Assembly (NCBI GenBank): GCA_964593905.1
Contig: CAZQLE010000141.1
Location: 1-10,452 of the forward strand
DNA: 10,452 bases
DNA from: CAZQLE01 sp964593905
Lineage (GTDB): Bacteria > Chloroflexota > Anaerolineae > Anaerolineales > Anaerolineaceae
Direction of reading: 5' to 3'
Under the pieces are notes generated by a model. It had not been told where the DNA came from, did not search any database, and saw only the letters and a list, made by a program, of their open reading frames with translations. Each line of letters starts with the position of its first letter. Positions within the stretch are counted from its first letter, which is position 1. The position numbers and the translations under genes were made by a program. Below are positions 1 through 7,716 of this stretch, one piece after another.

Positions 1-458
1 GTTACAAACCGGTCCACCTGGCGGGCAAACCAGCGCAGGCGCTGCGGGCCCAGAAAACGGGTCTGCATGCCCTGCACATCGCCCTCGGGGCCGCTGCTGT
101 GCAGCGTGACCACCACCGGCGCGCCGGTCAGCGCTTTGGCCGTCACCGCGGTGGTGGTGGGCGAAAGCAGCTCGTGGGCATGGATCACATCTGGCCGCAA
201 ACGGCGCAGCAGCGCGGCGGCGTTAACGGTGTAGCTTAGTGAGCGCATGGCCCGCGGGCCGGGGGTGGTCAGCCGGTAAACCGGTGCGCCGTCGAGCTCT
301 TCATACGCGGCCAGGCCGGGGTAACGGCGGGTGATCACGGTGGTCTCAATTCCTTCGGCGCGCAGGGCCGGAATGAGCGCGGCGAGCTGCGTTTCGGCCC
401 CGCCGATGAGGGGCAGATAGCGCTGAATGAGCATGGCAACGCGCAGCGGCCGGTTCAT
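1..458 (-). CDS. GT4-family glycosyltransferase, N-terminal part (cut by window edge)
   Basis: Reading leftward from the ATG at 456-458, the frame stays open for 152 codons to base 1, so the C-terminal catalytic half lies outside the window. The visible part looks like the N-terminal Rossmann-type acceptor domain of a GT-B fold glycosyltransferase. It has a first beta strand (RVAMLIQRYLP), then GGAE at residues 19-22, a second strand (TTVITRRYPG), and RPDVIHAHE at about 88-96, which is typical of GT4 enzymes. Such enzymes add sugars from nucleotide-sugar donors to the lipid-linked repeat unit on the cytoplasmic face. The start overlaps the stop of the upstream glycosyltransferase as ATGA (455-458), and a GAGGGGG stretch just upstream can act as ribosome binding site, which argues for translational coupling. 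Donor and acceptor cannot be predicted. The EX7E motif is not visible because of the truncation. Confidence 0.88.
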   Translation of the reverse strand, partial: MNRPLRVAMLIQRYLPLIGGAETQLAALIPALRAEGIETTVITRRYPGLAAYEELDGAPVYRLTTPGPRAMRSLSYTVNAAALLRRLRPDVIHAHELLSPTTTAVTAKALTGAPVVVTLHSSGPEGDVQGMQTRFLGPQRLRWFARQVDRFV

Positions 459-1603
459 AGCACCCCCTCGGGGTCAACCAGCAAACCGCTGCGAATGCCG
501 CTGCGGGCGGCGGTGTAGACCTGCGCCAGGCGGCGCACCCAGGTTTCGGGCGAGAAGCGTTCGAGGGCAATGCGCCGCGCCGCGGCGCCGGCGGCTTTGC
601 GCCGCGCGGGGTCTTGCGCCAGGGTTAAAATGGCGGCGGCAAGCTGTTCGGGCTGCCGGGGTGCGACGAGTAGGGCTGCTTCGGGCGGCGCAATGGCCGG
701 AATTTCACCCACTGCGGTGGCCACCAGCGGCAGACCGGCGGTCATGGCTTCGAGAACGGCTATGGGCAGCCCCTCGAAATGAGAAGACATCACAAACACA
801 TCGGCGGCCTGCAACAGGCGCGGTACGTCGGGGCGGACCCCGGCCAGCACCACGTTGCCGCTCAGATCCAGTTCGCGGATGCGGTTTTCGATCATTTCGC
901 GCAGTGCGCCGTCGCCGACGATGAGCAGCACGGCCTGCGGGCAGGTGCGCCGCACCTGCACAAAAGCGGCCAACAGGTCGGGGTAGGCTTTTTGCGCCGA
1001 GAGACGCCCGACGGCGATGAGCAGCACCTGATCGGGGGTAAGCCCCAGCTCGGCGCGCACCAGTTCGCGCTCGCCTTCATCAATCAAGGCGAAGGGCGTC
1101 ACGGCGTTGAGCGCCACGTCAATGGCGCGTCCGCCCAGCAGCGGGCGGTAAAGCACGGCAATTTGCCCGGCCACCGCCACCACCCGCGCAGCCCAGTAGC
1201 GCAGGGCCAGCAGCTCCAGCCGGTCGCGGATGGGGTTGGCGTGCACGGGGTCAACCGCGGTGTTGTGCAGCGAAGAAACCACGGGCGTGTTGCTCAGTTT
1301 TCCGGCCAGGTTGCCGAGGATATTGGCATAGGTGAGATGGGTGTGGATGAGATCAAACCGTTCGCGGCGCAGGAAGGCGGTTAGATCGCGCAGGCGGCGC
1401 AGATGAAACAACCGGGGGGCCGTGAAGTTCACCGTGCGCACACCGGTCTGCCCCAGCTCATCGAGCAGCAGGGGGGTATCGGGTTCGCTCAGGTAAGCCA
1501 CGGTGGTTTGCACGTCGAAACGCGCGGCGGTGCGCGAAAAAGTGACCAGCAACTTTTCAGCGCCGCCAACCCCAAGGGTGTCAATCAACTGCAAAACGCG
1601 CAT
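455..1603 (-). CDS. GT4-family glycosyltransferase (382 aa)
   Basis: This is a full-length GT-B glycosyltransferase of the GT4 family and probably adds one sugar to the exopolysaccharide repeat unit in the cytoplasm. The N-terminal domain has GGAE (13-16), FDLIHTHLTYAN (83-94) and SSLHNT (110-115). The C-terminal donor-binding domain begins near VGRLSAQKAYPDL (198-210), where R200 and K205 sit at the usual donor-phosphate-binding positions. It carries the EX7E signature, E277 and E285, within HFEGLPIAVLEAMTAG. The length is normal for the family. The ATG at 1601-1603 is preceded by GGAGGG a few bases upstream, which supports this start. The flippase stop lies 15 bp upstream, and the gene ends in an ATGA overlap with the next glycosyltransferase. 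Sugar specificity is unknown. No anomalies were seen. Confidence 0.93.
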   Translation of the reverse strand: MRVLQLIDTLGVGGAEKLLVTFSRTAARFDVQTTVAYLSEPDTPLLLDELGQTGVRTVNFTAPRLFHLRRLRDLTAFLRRERFDLIHTHLTYANILGNLAGKLSNTPVVSSLHNTAVDPVHANPIRDRLELLALRYWAARVVAVAGQIAVLYRPLLGGRAIDVALNAVTPFALIDEGERELVRAELGLTPDQVLLIAVGRLSAQKAYPDLLAAFVQVRRTCPQAVLLIVGDGALREMIENRIRELDLSGNVVLAGVRPDVPRLLQAADVFVMSSHFEGLPIAVLEAMTAGLPLVATAVGEIPAIAPPEAALLVAPRQPEQLAAAILTLAQDPARRKAAGAAARRIALERFSPETWVRRLAQVYTAARSGIRSGLLVDPEGVL

Positions 1604-1618
1604 GACCCTCCAATTCGA

Positions 1619-3076
1619 TCACGAACGAGCAAATGCGGTGCGCAGCGTGTGCGCCGCGGTGTACAACACTTCGCGCTGAAAAAGCCACAGCGCGCCCAGA
1701 TAAACCGCGCCACCCAGGCTCACCAGGGTGATGAGCTGGATCCAGGCGGTGGCGTCGTTCATCAGCAACATGCCGGCGGCCACGGCGGCGGCCATCAACA
1801 CCCCGCTGACCAGCGCCGGGCGCAGGGCCCCGCCGATGCGGCTGAGGGGCATGTTTAACATGCGGCCGGCAACGATGATCTGCATCAGCCCGGTCACCAG
1901 CGCCACCGCTGCATGGGTCCAGCCCAGCACGGTCAGCGAACCGACCCCCGCGATGGCCCACAGCAGGGCGGGCAGCAGAATGGCGGCGCGGACGAGCGAG
2001 ACCGCGGTGAGCACCTGCGGGCGGCCCTGGGCCTTATAAACATCACCGGCGTTAAACGACAGCGAGAGCAGCAGGGCATAAATGGCAATGGCGCGGATCA
2101 CCGGCACGGCTTCGATCCATTTTTCGGTGAACACCACCCGCACCAGCGGGTCGGCGGTGAGCGCCATGCCCAGCCCGAGCGGAACGGTGACCAGCGCCAC
2201 ATAGCGCAGGGTGTTGAGAAAGCCGTTTTCGAGCGCGTGGGCGTCTTCTTTGATGCGGGTGAACACCGGGAAGATGACCCGGCTGAGAATGGAGCAGAAC
2301 TGCATGATGAGCAGATCGGGGATGCGGAAGGCCACCGAGTAGATGCCCAGCAGCGCGGCGTTGAGAAACCGCCCGACCAGCAGGTAATCTGAATCGGTGA
2401 GCACCAGCCCCAGCGCGTTGACCGCCACGATGTGCCCGCCGTAAGAGAGCAATTTGGGGCTAAACGAGAGATCCACCGGCAGCGAAGGCCGCCAGGGGCG
2501 CACCTTCCACAACACTGCCGCCGCCACCAGCGAGCCGGCCAGTTGGCCGATGATGAGGGCATAAGCGCCAAACCCGAGCAGCGCCAGGGTGATGGAAAGC
2601 AGCCCCTTGCTGAAGGATTTGGCAACATCGGGGATGAATTTTTTTGAGAAAGACAGGTCGCGCTGCAACAGCGAGGCGTGAATGTTGCCCAGCGCGCTGA
2701 GCGGGAAGTTGAGCGCCAGCAGCCGGGTGACCGGCACAGCGCGCGGGTCGCGGAAAAATTCACCAACCAGCGGCGCGCCCAGCCAGGCGACGGCAAACAT
2801 CAGCAGGCTGATCAACATTCCCAGCCAGAAGGCGGTGTTGGCGGCAGCGGGTTCTTCGCGGTAATAAATCAGCGCCGAGCCAATGCCAAAATCGGCCAGC
2901 ACATCGAGAAAGTTGATCACCACAATGGCGAAACCGGCGATGCCGAAATCCTCCTGGGTCAGCAGGCGCGCGAGGATGATGGTGCTGATAAAGACCATCA
3001 GCTTGCCGCTGTAAAAGGAGGCGTAAGACCAGAAAGTGCCGCGCACGGTCTTTCGGGTCAGGCTCGACTCAGTCAC
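1619..3076 (-). CDS. Wzx-type polysaccharide flippase (MOP/PST superfamily, WzxC-like)
   Basis: This is a polytopic membrane protein of 485 residues, the usual length for lipopolysaccharide/O-antigen flippases that move undecaprenyl-linked repeat units across the cytoplasmic membrane. The N-terminus (TVRGTFWSYASFYSGK, 10-25) followed by ARLLTQEDFGIAGFA (36-50) and DFGIGSALI (62-70) matches the conserved opening of the WzxC-like branch. A second conserved block, DSDYLLVGRFLNAALLGIYS (228-247), follows mid-protein. Hydrophobic stretches recur through to residue 465, consistent with 12-14 helices. The start is a GTG at 3074-3076 that overlaps the end of the polymerase gene by 8 bp, and AAAGGA lies about 10 nt upstream. 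The position next to a Wzy-type polymerase and glycosyltransferases fits the flippase role. The substrate is not predictable. Confidence 0.92.
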   Translation of the reverse strand: MTESSLTRKTVRGTFWSYASFYSGKLMVFISTIILARLLTQEDFGIAGFAIVVINFLDVLADFGIGSALIYYREEPAAANTAFWLGMLISLLMFAVAWLGAPLVGEFFRDPRAVPVTRLLALNFPLSALGNIHASLLQRDLSFSKKFIPDVAKSFSKGLLSITLALLGFGAYALIIGQLAGSLVAAAVLWKVRPWRPSLPVDLSFSPKLLSYGGHIVAVNALGLVLTDSDYLLVGRFLNAALLGIYSVAFRIPDLLIMQFCSILSRVIFPVFTRIKEDAHALENGFLNTLRYVALVTVPLGLGMALTADPLVRVVFTEKWIEAVPVIRAIAIYALLLSLSFNAGDVYKAQGRPQVLTAVSLVRAAILLPALLWAIAGVGSLTVLGWTHAAVALVTGLMQIIVAGRMLNMPLSRIGGALRPALVSGVLMAAAVAAGMLLMNDATAWIQLITLVSLGGAVYLGALWLFQREVLYTAAHTLRTAFARS

Positions 3077-4550
3077 GCAGGTCTGGTCCTTTCTCTAATC
3101 GCAGGTGGCGTTGGCTTTGATAGTTGCGCGCCACAGCGGGCAGCGCCAGGGCAACGCCTGCCAGCAGCCAGAAATAGCGGATGTAAGCGCCGTGAATAAA
3201 CATGGCGGCGGTCAGGTAGCCGATCAGGCCAAAGCCAAACATGGCAACCGCCGAGGCCATTTCATCATTTTTCTCACGGCTAAAGATGGTATGGGCGCGG
3301 ATTATGCCGCGGAAGATGGCCAGCAGGATCAGGAAGAAGATGGTTAAACCGAGCAGCCCGGTTTCTGCGGCCACTTCAAGATAGAGGTTGTGCGCCTGGC
3401 GTTCTTCGGTGCGCGGGTCGAGCCCCAGCGGGCGCGAATAACTCTGGTAGAGGCGGGGGTAGTTGCCCACGCCCACACCCACCAGGGGGTTATCGCGAAA
3501 CATCTGGTAGGCCACAATGGCCTCACTGGCGCGGCCGCGCAGCGAAACTTCATCCTTCACATCGCCACTGCCGCGCGCCACCTCCACCACGGTGAACAGC
3601 CGGTCTACATACAGGTCGGGGATGAACTGCGCCGCAACCACAAAGACGATCAGACCGGCGGCCACCGTTCCGGCGCGCAGCCGGCGGTAGGCCAGCAGCA
3701 GCAAGATCACCAGCACCATTGCCAGGGCGGCCCCGCGCGAGAAGGTGAACATCACGGTCAGGGTCAGGGTGAGCAGGGCATACAGTGCAATGAGCTTGAC
3801 CAGCAGGTTCTTTTCATATAACAGGCGGTTGAAGGCCAGTGGAATGAGGGTGAGGATGATCTGGGCGTAGAAGTTGGGGTCACCCACCGGGCCGGCGATG
3901 CGGTAATCATCGGTCTCGCCGAAGATGTTCTGGAACCCGGCCTGGGCAAACCCGTAGAAATTGTTGTTGAAATTGCCGGTCAGAAACTGGATCACGCTGA
4001 GGGTGCTCATGACGATGCCCGAGGCGATTAATGCCCACATGGCGGCCCGAAAACCCGAGGGGCGCTGCATGAGGATGACGATTAGAATGGTGAGCACGCC
4101 GTCTTTCCAAAAATCTGAGAAGGCGGCCCGGGCGCGTTCAAAGTCGTTGGCATAGATCAACGATAAGAAAACAACGATCCCATAGGCGCCCACCAGCAGC
4201 GCGGCGCGAATCCACGAGCGGTCGCGCATTCCATAGCGCATCCAGCGCACCAGAATGACCAGCCCCAGAAAGGCGACAAAGGGGCGAAAGATCGAAGGGG
4301 CGCTGAAGGTTGTGATGAGCACATCTGAAACCCGCAGGTAAGAGATGAACAGCAGCACCACCAGGCCTGCCTCCACCCGCGCGATCATCATCACGGCCGT
4401 CAACGCGGCGGCCACCACCCCAACCGTCAGCAGCAGACCGGGCTGCCCGGCGATAAACGCGCCAACAGCCGCACCCAAAGCCAGGGCAAGGAGTACGTAA
4501 GCGGCAGTATCGCGAGCTTTTTTAGAACCCGTCATCTCGTTGGTTGTCAT
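3069..4550 (-). CDS. Wzy-type polymerase / O-antigen ligase family membrane protein
   Basis: This 493-residue protein has about a dozen hydrophobic segments and belongs to the O-antigen ligase/polymerase family (Wzy_C, PF04932 type). Family hallmarks are visible. The block IAGPVGDPNFYAQ (218-230) and TFSRGA (269-274) are followed by the large loop with GVGVGNYPRLY (358-368) and AHNLYLEVAAETGLLG (386-401). The conserved arginines (R217, R272) and H387 are typical of the active-site region. In a locus with a flippase, a chain-length protein and an initiating transferase, polymerase (Wzy) is a better call than ligase (WaaL), but sequence alone does not separate them. The ATG at 4548-4550 has GAGGTG about 5 nt upstream. 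A 65-bp gap separates it from the Wzz-like gene, and it overlaps the flippase gene by 8 bp. Confidence 0.9.
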   Translation of the reverse strand: MTTNEMTGSKKARDTAAYVLLALALGAAVGAFIAGQPGLLLTVGVVAAALTAVMMIARVEAGLVVLLFISYLRVSDVLITTFSAPSIFRPFVAFLGLVILVRWMRYGMRDRSWIRAALLVGAYGIVVFLSLIYANDFERARAAFSDFWKDGVLTILIVILMQRPSGFRAAMWALIASGIVMSTLSVIQFLTGNFNNNFYGFAQAGFQNIFGETDDYRIAGPVGDPNFYAQIILTLIPLAFNRLLYEKNLLVKLIALYALLTLTLTVMFTFSRGAALAMVLVILLLLAYRRLRAGTVAAGLIVFVVAAQFIPDLYVDRLFTVVEVARGSGDVKDEVSLRGRASEAIVAYQMFRDNPLVGVGVGNYPRLYQSYSRPLGLDPRTEERQAHNLYLEVAAETGLLGLTIFFLILLAIFRGIIRAHTIFSREKNDEMASAVAMFGFGLIGYLTAAMFIHGAYIRYFWLLAGVALALPAVARNYQSQRHLRLEKGPDLRD

Positions 4551-4586
4551 AACACACCTCGTTCAATGACGCCCGGCAGCAGACCC

Positions 4587-4607
4587 AAAAAACAGCGGCC
4601 GGGGGCC
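4587..4607 (-). terminator. Weak attenuator-like hairpin between the Wzz-like and Wzy-like genes
   Basis: On the minus strand, just after the stop of the Wzz-like gene, a short GC stem (GGCC, loop CCC, GGCC; 4607-4597) is followed four bases later by six T residues (4592-4587). The stem is only 4 bp plus a possible G-T wobble, and a competing CCCGGC...GCCGGG pairing across the T run is possible. It could cause partial termination or pausing inside the operon. It is too weak to be called a true terminator. Confidence 0.22.
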
Positions 4608-4615
4608 ATTCCCTT

Positions 4616-5686
4616 TTAAGTCCGCGGGCGTTGTTCCAGACCGCGTTCGGCCATTTCAAACAGGTCCGAAACCGTCTGATTGGCCTCTTCTCTGGTGGCC
4701 ACACTGACCGCCGGCCCGAGATAGAGGGTTTCACCGTACTGGTCGAGGGTGATGGGGCGTGAAAGTGCGGCGCGGATGCGGTCGAGGGTCATGTTGGCGG
4801 CGTTCTTGGGCGTGCCGGGCAGCAGAACCGAGAAGACCACCTGGTCCCAGCGGCCGATGATGTCATTTCCGCGCAGTTCGCGGCGCAGCACATCGGTCAC
4901 CTTGCGCAGCAGGTCTTGGGTCATGCCTTCGGGGAGCGCTTCGAGCAGACCGCGCAGACTGTTCAATTGCACCAAACCCACCGAAACCTGGCCGCCTTCG
5001 CGGGCAGCCTCTTCTTCCACCTTCTGGTGGAAGGTGGCGCGGTTGAAGGCCAGTGAATCGGGGTCGAGACTGTTGCGCAGCCGGTAGGCATCCAATGGGG
5101 CGCGCACCTGCTCGCGCACCAGTGCCAGCGCCGCACCCAGCACCAGACCCAGCCCCAGCGCCAGGCCGGCATCGCGCAGCGGCACAGGCCGCACGGGCAT
5201 CTCAGAGGCGGCCGCGGGGTCGAGCAGGGTGATGTCATACACCTGGTAGAGGCGGCGGATGTATTCGATGGCCCGCGCGCCCACCTGGTTGGCCAACACC
5301 GAGGTCAGCCGGGCATCGGGGCCTTCCACCGTAAATTCGAGGATGTTGGCATCGGGCAGCACCACCGTGTTGACCTTGTAATCTTTGCTGGTCTGTTTCG
5401 GGTCCAGCTTTAGCGCTTCAGCGGTCTCGCTGAAAATGCGCGGGCTGTTAAGAAACTCGGCATAGGTGGCGACAATCGAGCGTTTGTCAAGCACATCCAG
5501 GCTGCTTAACACCTCACCCTGACTGATTATCGTGCTGTTCGGGCTGACCGAGAAGCGGGCCCGGGCCAGATAAATGGGGGTGGTGAAGTACGAAATAATC
5601 AGCGACACCAACACCGCCGCCAGGGCGGTCAATAAGATGATCCACCAGCCCTGTTTCAACATTCGCAAGTAAAGCTTGGTCTCCAT
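4616..5686 (-). CDS. Wzz-type polysaccharide co-polymerase fused to a degenerate GGDEF domain
   Basis: The 356-residue protein has a Wzz-like N-terminal part. TM1 is at about 14-34, an extracytoplasmic region spans about 35-165, a proline-rich MPVRPVPLR sits at 163-171 just before TM2 (about 173-190), as in chain-length determinants, and the rest is cytoplasmic. Where a BY-kinase would often follow, residues 205-350 look like a GGDEF fold: LDPDSLAFNRATF (207-219) matches the opening D-x-LTGL-x-NRRxF, and VLRRELRGNDIIGRWD (266-281) precedes VVFSVLLPGT (283-292). The GGDEF pentapeptide is replaced by DQVVF (281-285), so diguanylate cyclase activity is unlikely. R272 and D275 form an RxxD at exactly the I-site spacing, suggesting c-di-GMP binding (inference). 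The start is the ATG at 5684-5686, with GGAGG at 5693-5697 and a 6-nt spacer. An in-frame TTG at 5705-5707 would add seven residues but has no Shine-Dalgarno sequence. Confidence 0.85.
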   Translation of the reverse strand: METKLYLRMLKQGWWIILLTALAAVLVSLIISYFTTPIYLARARFSVSPNSTIISQGEVLSSLDVLDKRSIVATYAEFLNSPRIFSETAEALKLDPKQTSKDYKVNTVVLPDANILEFTVEGPDARLTSVLANQVGARAIEYIRRLYQVYDITLLDPAAASEMPVRPVPLRDAGLALGLGLVLGAALALVREQVRAPLDAYRLRNSLDPDSLAFNRATFHQKVEEEAAREGGQVSVGLVQLNSLRGLLEALPEGMTQDLLRKVTDVLRRELRGNDIIGRWDQVVFSVLLPGTPKNAANMTLDRIRAALSRPITLDQYGETLYLGPAVSVATREEANQTVSDLFEMAERGLEQRPRT

Positions 5687-5692
5687 AGCAGT

Positions 5693-5697
5693 CCTCC
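5693..5697 (-). promoter_or_regulatory. Ribosome binding site deciding the start of the Wzz-GGDEF-like gene
   Basis: A perfect GGAGG (minus strand) lies six bases before the ATG at 5686. A second GGAGG copy lies at 5701-5705, so the core is duplicated as GGAGGTTTGGAGG, but that copy overlaps the alternative TTG start (5705-5707) and cannot serve it. This favours the shorter 356-aa protein. Confidence 0.7.
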
Positions 5698-5740
5698 AAA
5701 CCTCCAAAACTGGCCCGCCCCTGAAAGAATCAGCGACAGG

Positions 5741-7000
5741 TTATCGTTCAGGCTCCACAGCGGCAGCCGATATTTTGACCGCCGAAGAATCCTCCAACAA
5801 TTCTGCCAAACGGGCCACATTGGCCCGTAAATCAAACTCGGCCAACACCAGCGCACGGCCATTACTGCCCCGGCGTGCGGCTTCCTGCGGTTGGTTAAAA
5901 ATTTCCAGAACGGCATCGGCCAGCGCCGCCGGGTCTTCGGGCGGAACCAGCCAGCCGGTTTCGCCGGCGCGCACCAGCTCGGGAATGCCCGAAATTGCGG
6001 TGGCGGCCGCCGGCAGCCCGCAGGCCAGCGCTTCCATCAATGCCACCGGGATGCCTTCCATCTTGCCGGCGGCGGTGATGACGCTGGGCTGGAGATAGCA
6101 ATCGCTTTCGGCCAGCATGGCGGCCACCTCGGTCTGGGTGCGCGGGCCGCACAGCTCCACCCGGTCGGCCAGACCGAGGGTGTTAATTTGGGCTTGCAAC
6201 ACATCGCGCAGCTCGCCGCTGCCCACAATGCGGCAGCGGAAGTTCAGGCCCTTATCGCGCAGCAGCCGGCAGGCCGTGATGAGCACATGCTGCCCTTTGT
6301 AGGGCTGCAAACTGCCGATGCTGAGCAGCTCGAACTGTTCACCGCGCCGCCCGGCCGGTTTGTGGGGATAATGCTCGGGCAAAATGCCGCAGTGCACCAC
6401 ATGCACCCGGCTGCGCACCCATTCGCCCACCACCCGCGCCAGAAAGTCGCGGTTAAACTGGGAGATGGCCGCCACAAAGCTGGCGTCGCGCAGTTTGGTG
6501 GGCAGCATGGCGCGCCGCACATAAATATCGTGCGCGTGCACGGTCAGGCTGTAGGGAATGCCGGTCACCTGTGAGATGATCCACGCCGCCAGGGCGGGGT
6601 GGGTGGCATAGTGGGCATGGATATGCTCGATGCCCTCGCGCTGCATCTCACGCGCCATCCATAAGGCCTGCGGAAAGATCAACACTGCGCGCAGCAGCAG
6701 ATTGCGGTCAGTGCGGTTTTCGCGTATGGTTTTCAACCACAGGCGGGTGATGCGTTTGGGCTGGCGCAGCCAGGCGCCAAGCGCCGCCCCCAGCACCGCC
6801 GGCGAATAGACCGGCTGCCAGCGCACGCTGGGCAGCAAACCGGCCACCTCACTGTGCACTACCGCGGGTTTCTGGCGGACAAGCGGGTAGATGCTCAACG
6901 GGTACCCGCTGGCGCGCAGCGCCACCATCTCGCGCAGGATAAAGGTCTCGGGCAGATGGGGAAACCGCGACATGAGGTAGGCCAGACGGGGATGACTCAT
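5741..7000 (-). CDS. GT4-family glycosyltransferase, WcaL-like (419 aa)
   Basis: This is a complete GT-B glycosyltransferase resembling the colanic-acid WcaL-type branch of GT4. It opens with YLMSRFPHLPETFILREM (8-25), the characteristic SRFPxLxETF block of that branch. HIHAHYATHPA (126-136) and TVHAHDIY (153-160) line the acceptor domain. The donor domain starts near SIGSLQPYKGQHVL (227-240) and carries the EX7E pair E315 and E323 in EGIPVALMEALACGLP. The role is probably addition of a sugar to the lipid-linked repeat unit in the cytoplasm; donor and linkage are unknown. It starts inside the end of the phosphoglycosyl transferase gene through an ATGA overlap (6997-7000), with a modest GGGG element upstream, which implies translational coupling. 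A 54-bp gap follows before the Wzz-like gene. Length and motifs are normal. Confidence 0.92.
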   Translation of the reverse strand: MSHPRLAYLMSRFPHLPETFILREMVALRASGYPLSIYPLVRQKPAVVHSEVAGLLPSVRWQPVYSPAVLGAALGAWLRQPKRITRLWLKTIRENRTDRNLLLRAVLIFPQALWMAREMQREGIEHIHAHYATHPALAAWIISQVTGIPYSLTVHAHDIYVRRAMLPTKLRDASFVAAISQFNRDFLARVVGEWVRSRVHVVHCGILPEHYPHKPAGRRGEQFELLSIGSLQPYKGQHVLITACRLLRDKGLNFRCRIVGSGELRDVLQAQINTLGLADRVELCGPRTQTEVAAMLAESDCYLQPSVITAAGKMEGIPVALMEALACGLPAAATAISGIPELVRAGETGWLVPPEDPAALADAVLEIFNQPQEAARRGSNGRALVLAEFDLRANVARLAELLEDSSAVKISAAAVEPER

Positions 7001-7677
7001 TTGGCGCCCCGCTGTTTAAAGACTGCCAGCGCGGTGCGCAGCAGAATTTGAAAATCGAGCGCCAGACAGCGCCGTTCCATATAGGCAATATCCATGCGCA
7101 GCCGGTCGTCAAATTCCGATTCGCCGCGGCCCACAATCTGCCACAGACCGGTCAGACCGGGTTTAACATCCAGCCGTTCGGTCTGCCAGAGGGCATATTG
7201 CTCGGCGGTGAATGAGGTGGGGCGCGGGCCCACCAGGCTCATATCACCGCTGATGACGTTGAACAACTGGGGCAGCTCATCCAGACTGGTCTTGCGTAAA
7301 ATTTTTCCCAGGCGGGTGATGCGCGGGTCATTTGTGATCTTAAAATCGGGCCACTGCAACTCATTCAGATGAGCATAGGTGATCTTCAGCTCTTCGGCGT
7401 TAACCACCATGGTGCGGAATTTGTACATTTTGAAGCGTTTGCCGTTTTTGCCGGTGCGATATTGCGCAAAAATGGCCGGGCCGGATGGGTCTTGCAATTT
7501 GATGACGACCCACAGCAAGATGAGCAGCGGCAGCCAGAAGGGCAGCGCCAGCAGCGCCAGCGTCAGGTCGGTCAGTCGTTTGACAGCGTGATAGGCGCGC
7601 CCGGTCAGCAAGCGCTTTTCCGGTCGAAACTGCTCTATCCACTCATACTCCTGACGACTGACCTGCATTAACAACAT
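6997..7677 (-). CDS. Monotopic phosphoglycosyl transferase (undecaprenyl-phosphate sugar-1-phosphate transferase)
   Basis: This 226-residue enzyme belongs to the bacterial sugar transferase family (PF02397 type). It transfers a sugar-1-phosphate from a nucleotide sugar to undecaprenyl phosphate, the first committed step of the repeat unit. A hydrophobic re-entrant segment with prolines (LALLALPFWLPLLILLW, about 40-56) anchors it. Then come YKFRTM (85-90), TNDPRITRLGKILRKTSLDE (115-134) with the catalytic Asp-Glu dyad D133-E134, LPQLFNVISGDMSLVGPRP (135-153), and RLDVKPGLTGLWQI (168-181) near the C-terminus. It lacks the N-terminal four-helix part of long WbaP/WcaJ enzymes, so it is a small PglC-like form with a short (about 30 aa) N-terminal extension. 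The ATG at 7675-7677 has AAAGGA four bases upstream. It ends in an ATGA overlap with the GT4 gene. Sugar specificity is not predictable. Confidence 0.94.
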   Translation of the reverse strand: MLLMQVSRQEYEWIEQFRPEKRLLTGRAYHAVKRLTDLTLALLALPFWLPLLILLWVVIKLQDPSGPAIFAQYRTGKNGKRFKMYKFRTMVVNAEELKITYAHLNELQWPDFKITNDPRITRLGKILRKTSLDELPQLFNVISGDMSLVGPRPTSFTAEQYALWQTERLDVKPGLTGLWQIVGRGESEFDDRLRMDIAYMERRCLALDFQILLRTALAVFKQRGAK

Positions 7678-7716
7678 TCCATCCTTTTTGTTTTAATCCA
7701 TCAACAGCGGGCCGGT

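Noticed and set aside
427..3199. Long plus-strand open frames opposite the glycosyltransferase and flippase genes (for example 779-1384, 1403-1858, 1913-2392, 2678-3199)
   Set aside because: They are antisense to well-supported genes, are rich in Q, H, G, R and A as expected for shadow frames in GC-rich DNA, lack recognisable domains and Shine-Dalgarno sites, and overlap one another.
4616..5686. Active diguanylate cyclase encoded by the Wzz fusion gene
   Set aside because: The GGDEF signature is replaced by DQVVF and the metal-binding and GTP-contacting residues are absent, so enzyme activity is not supported.
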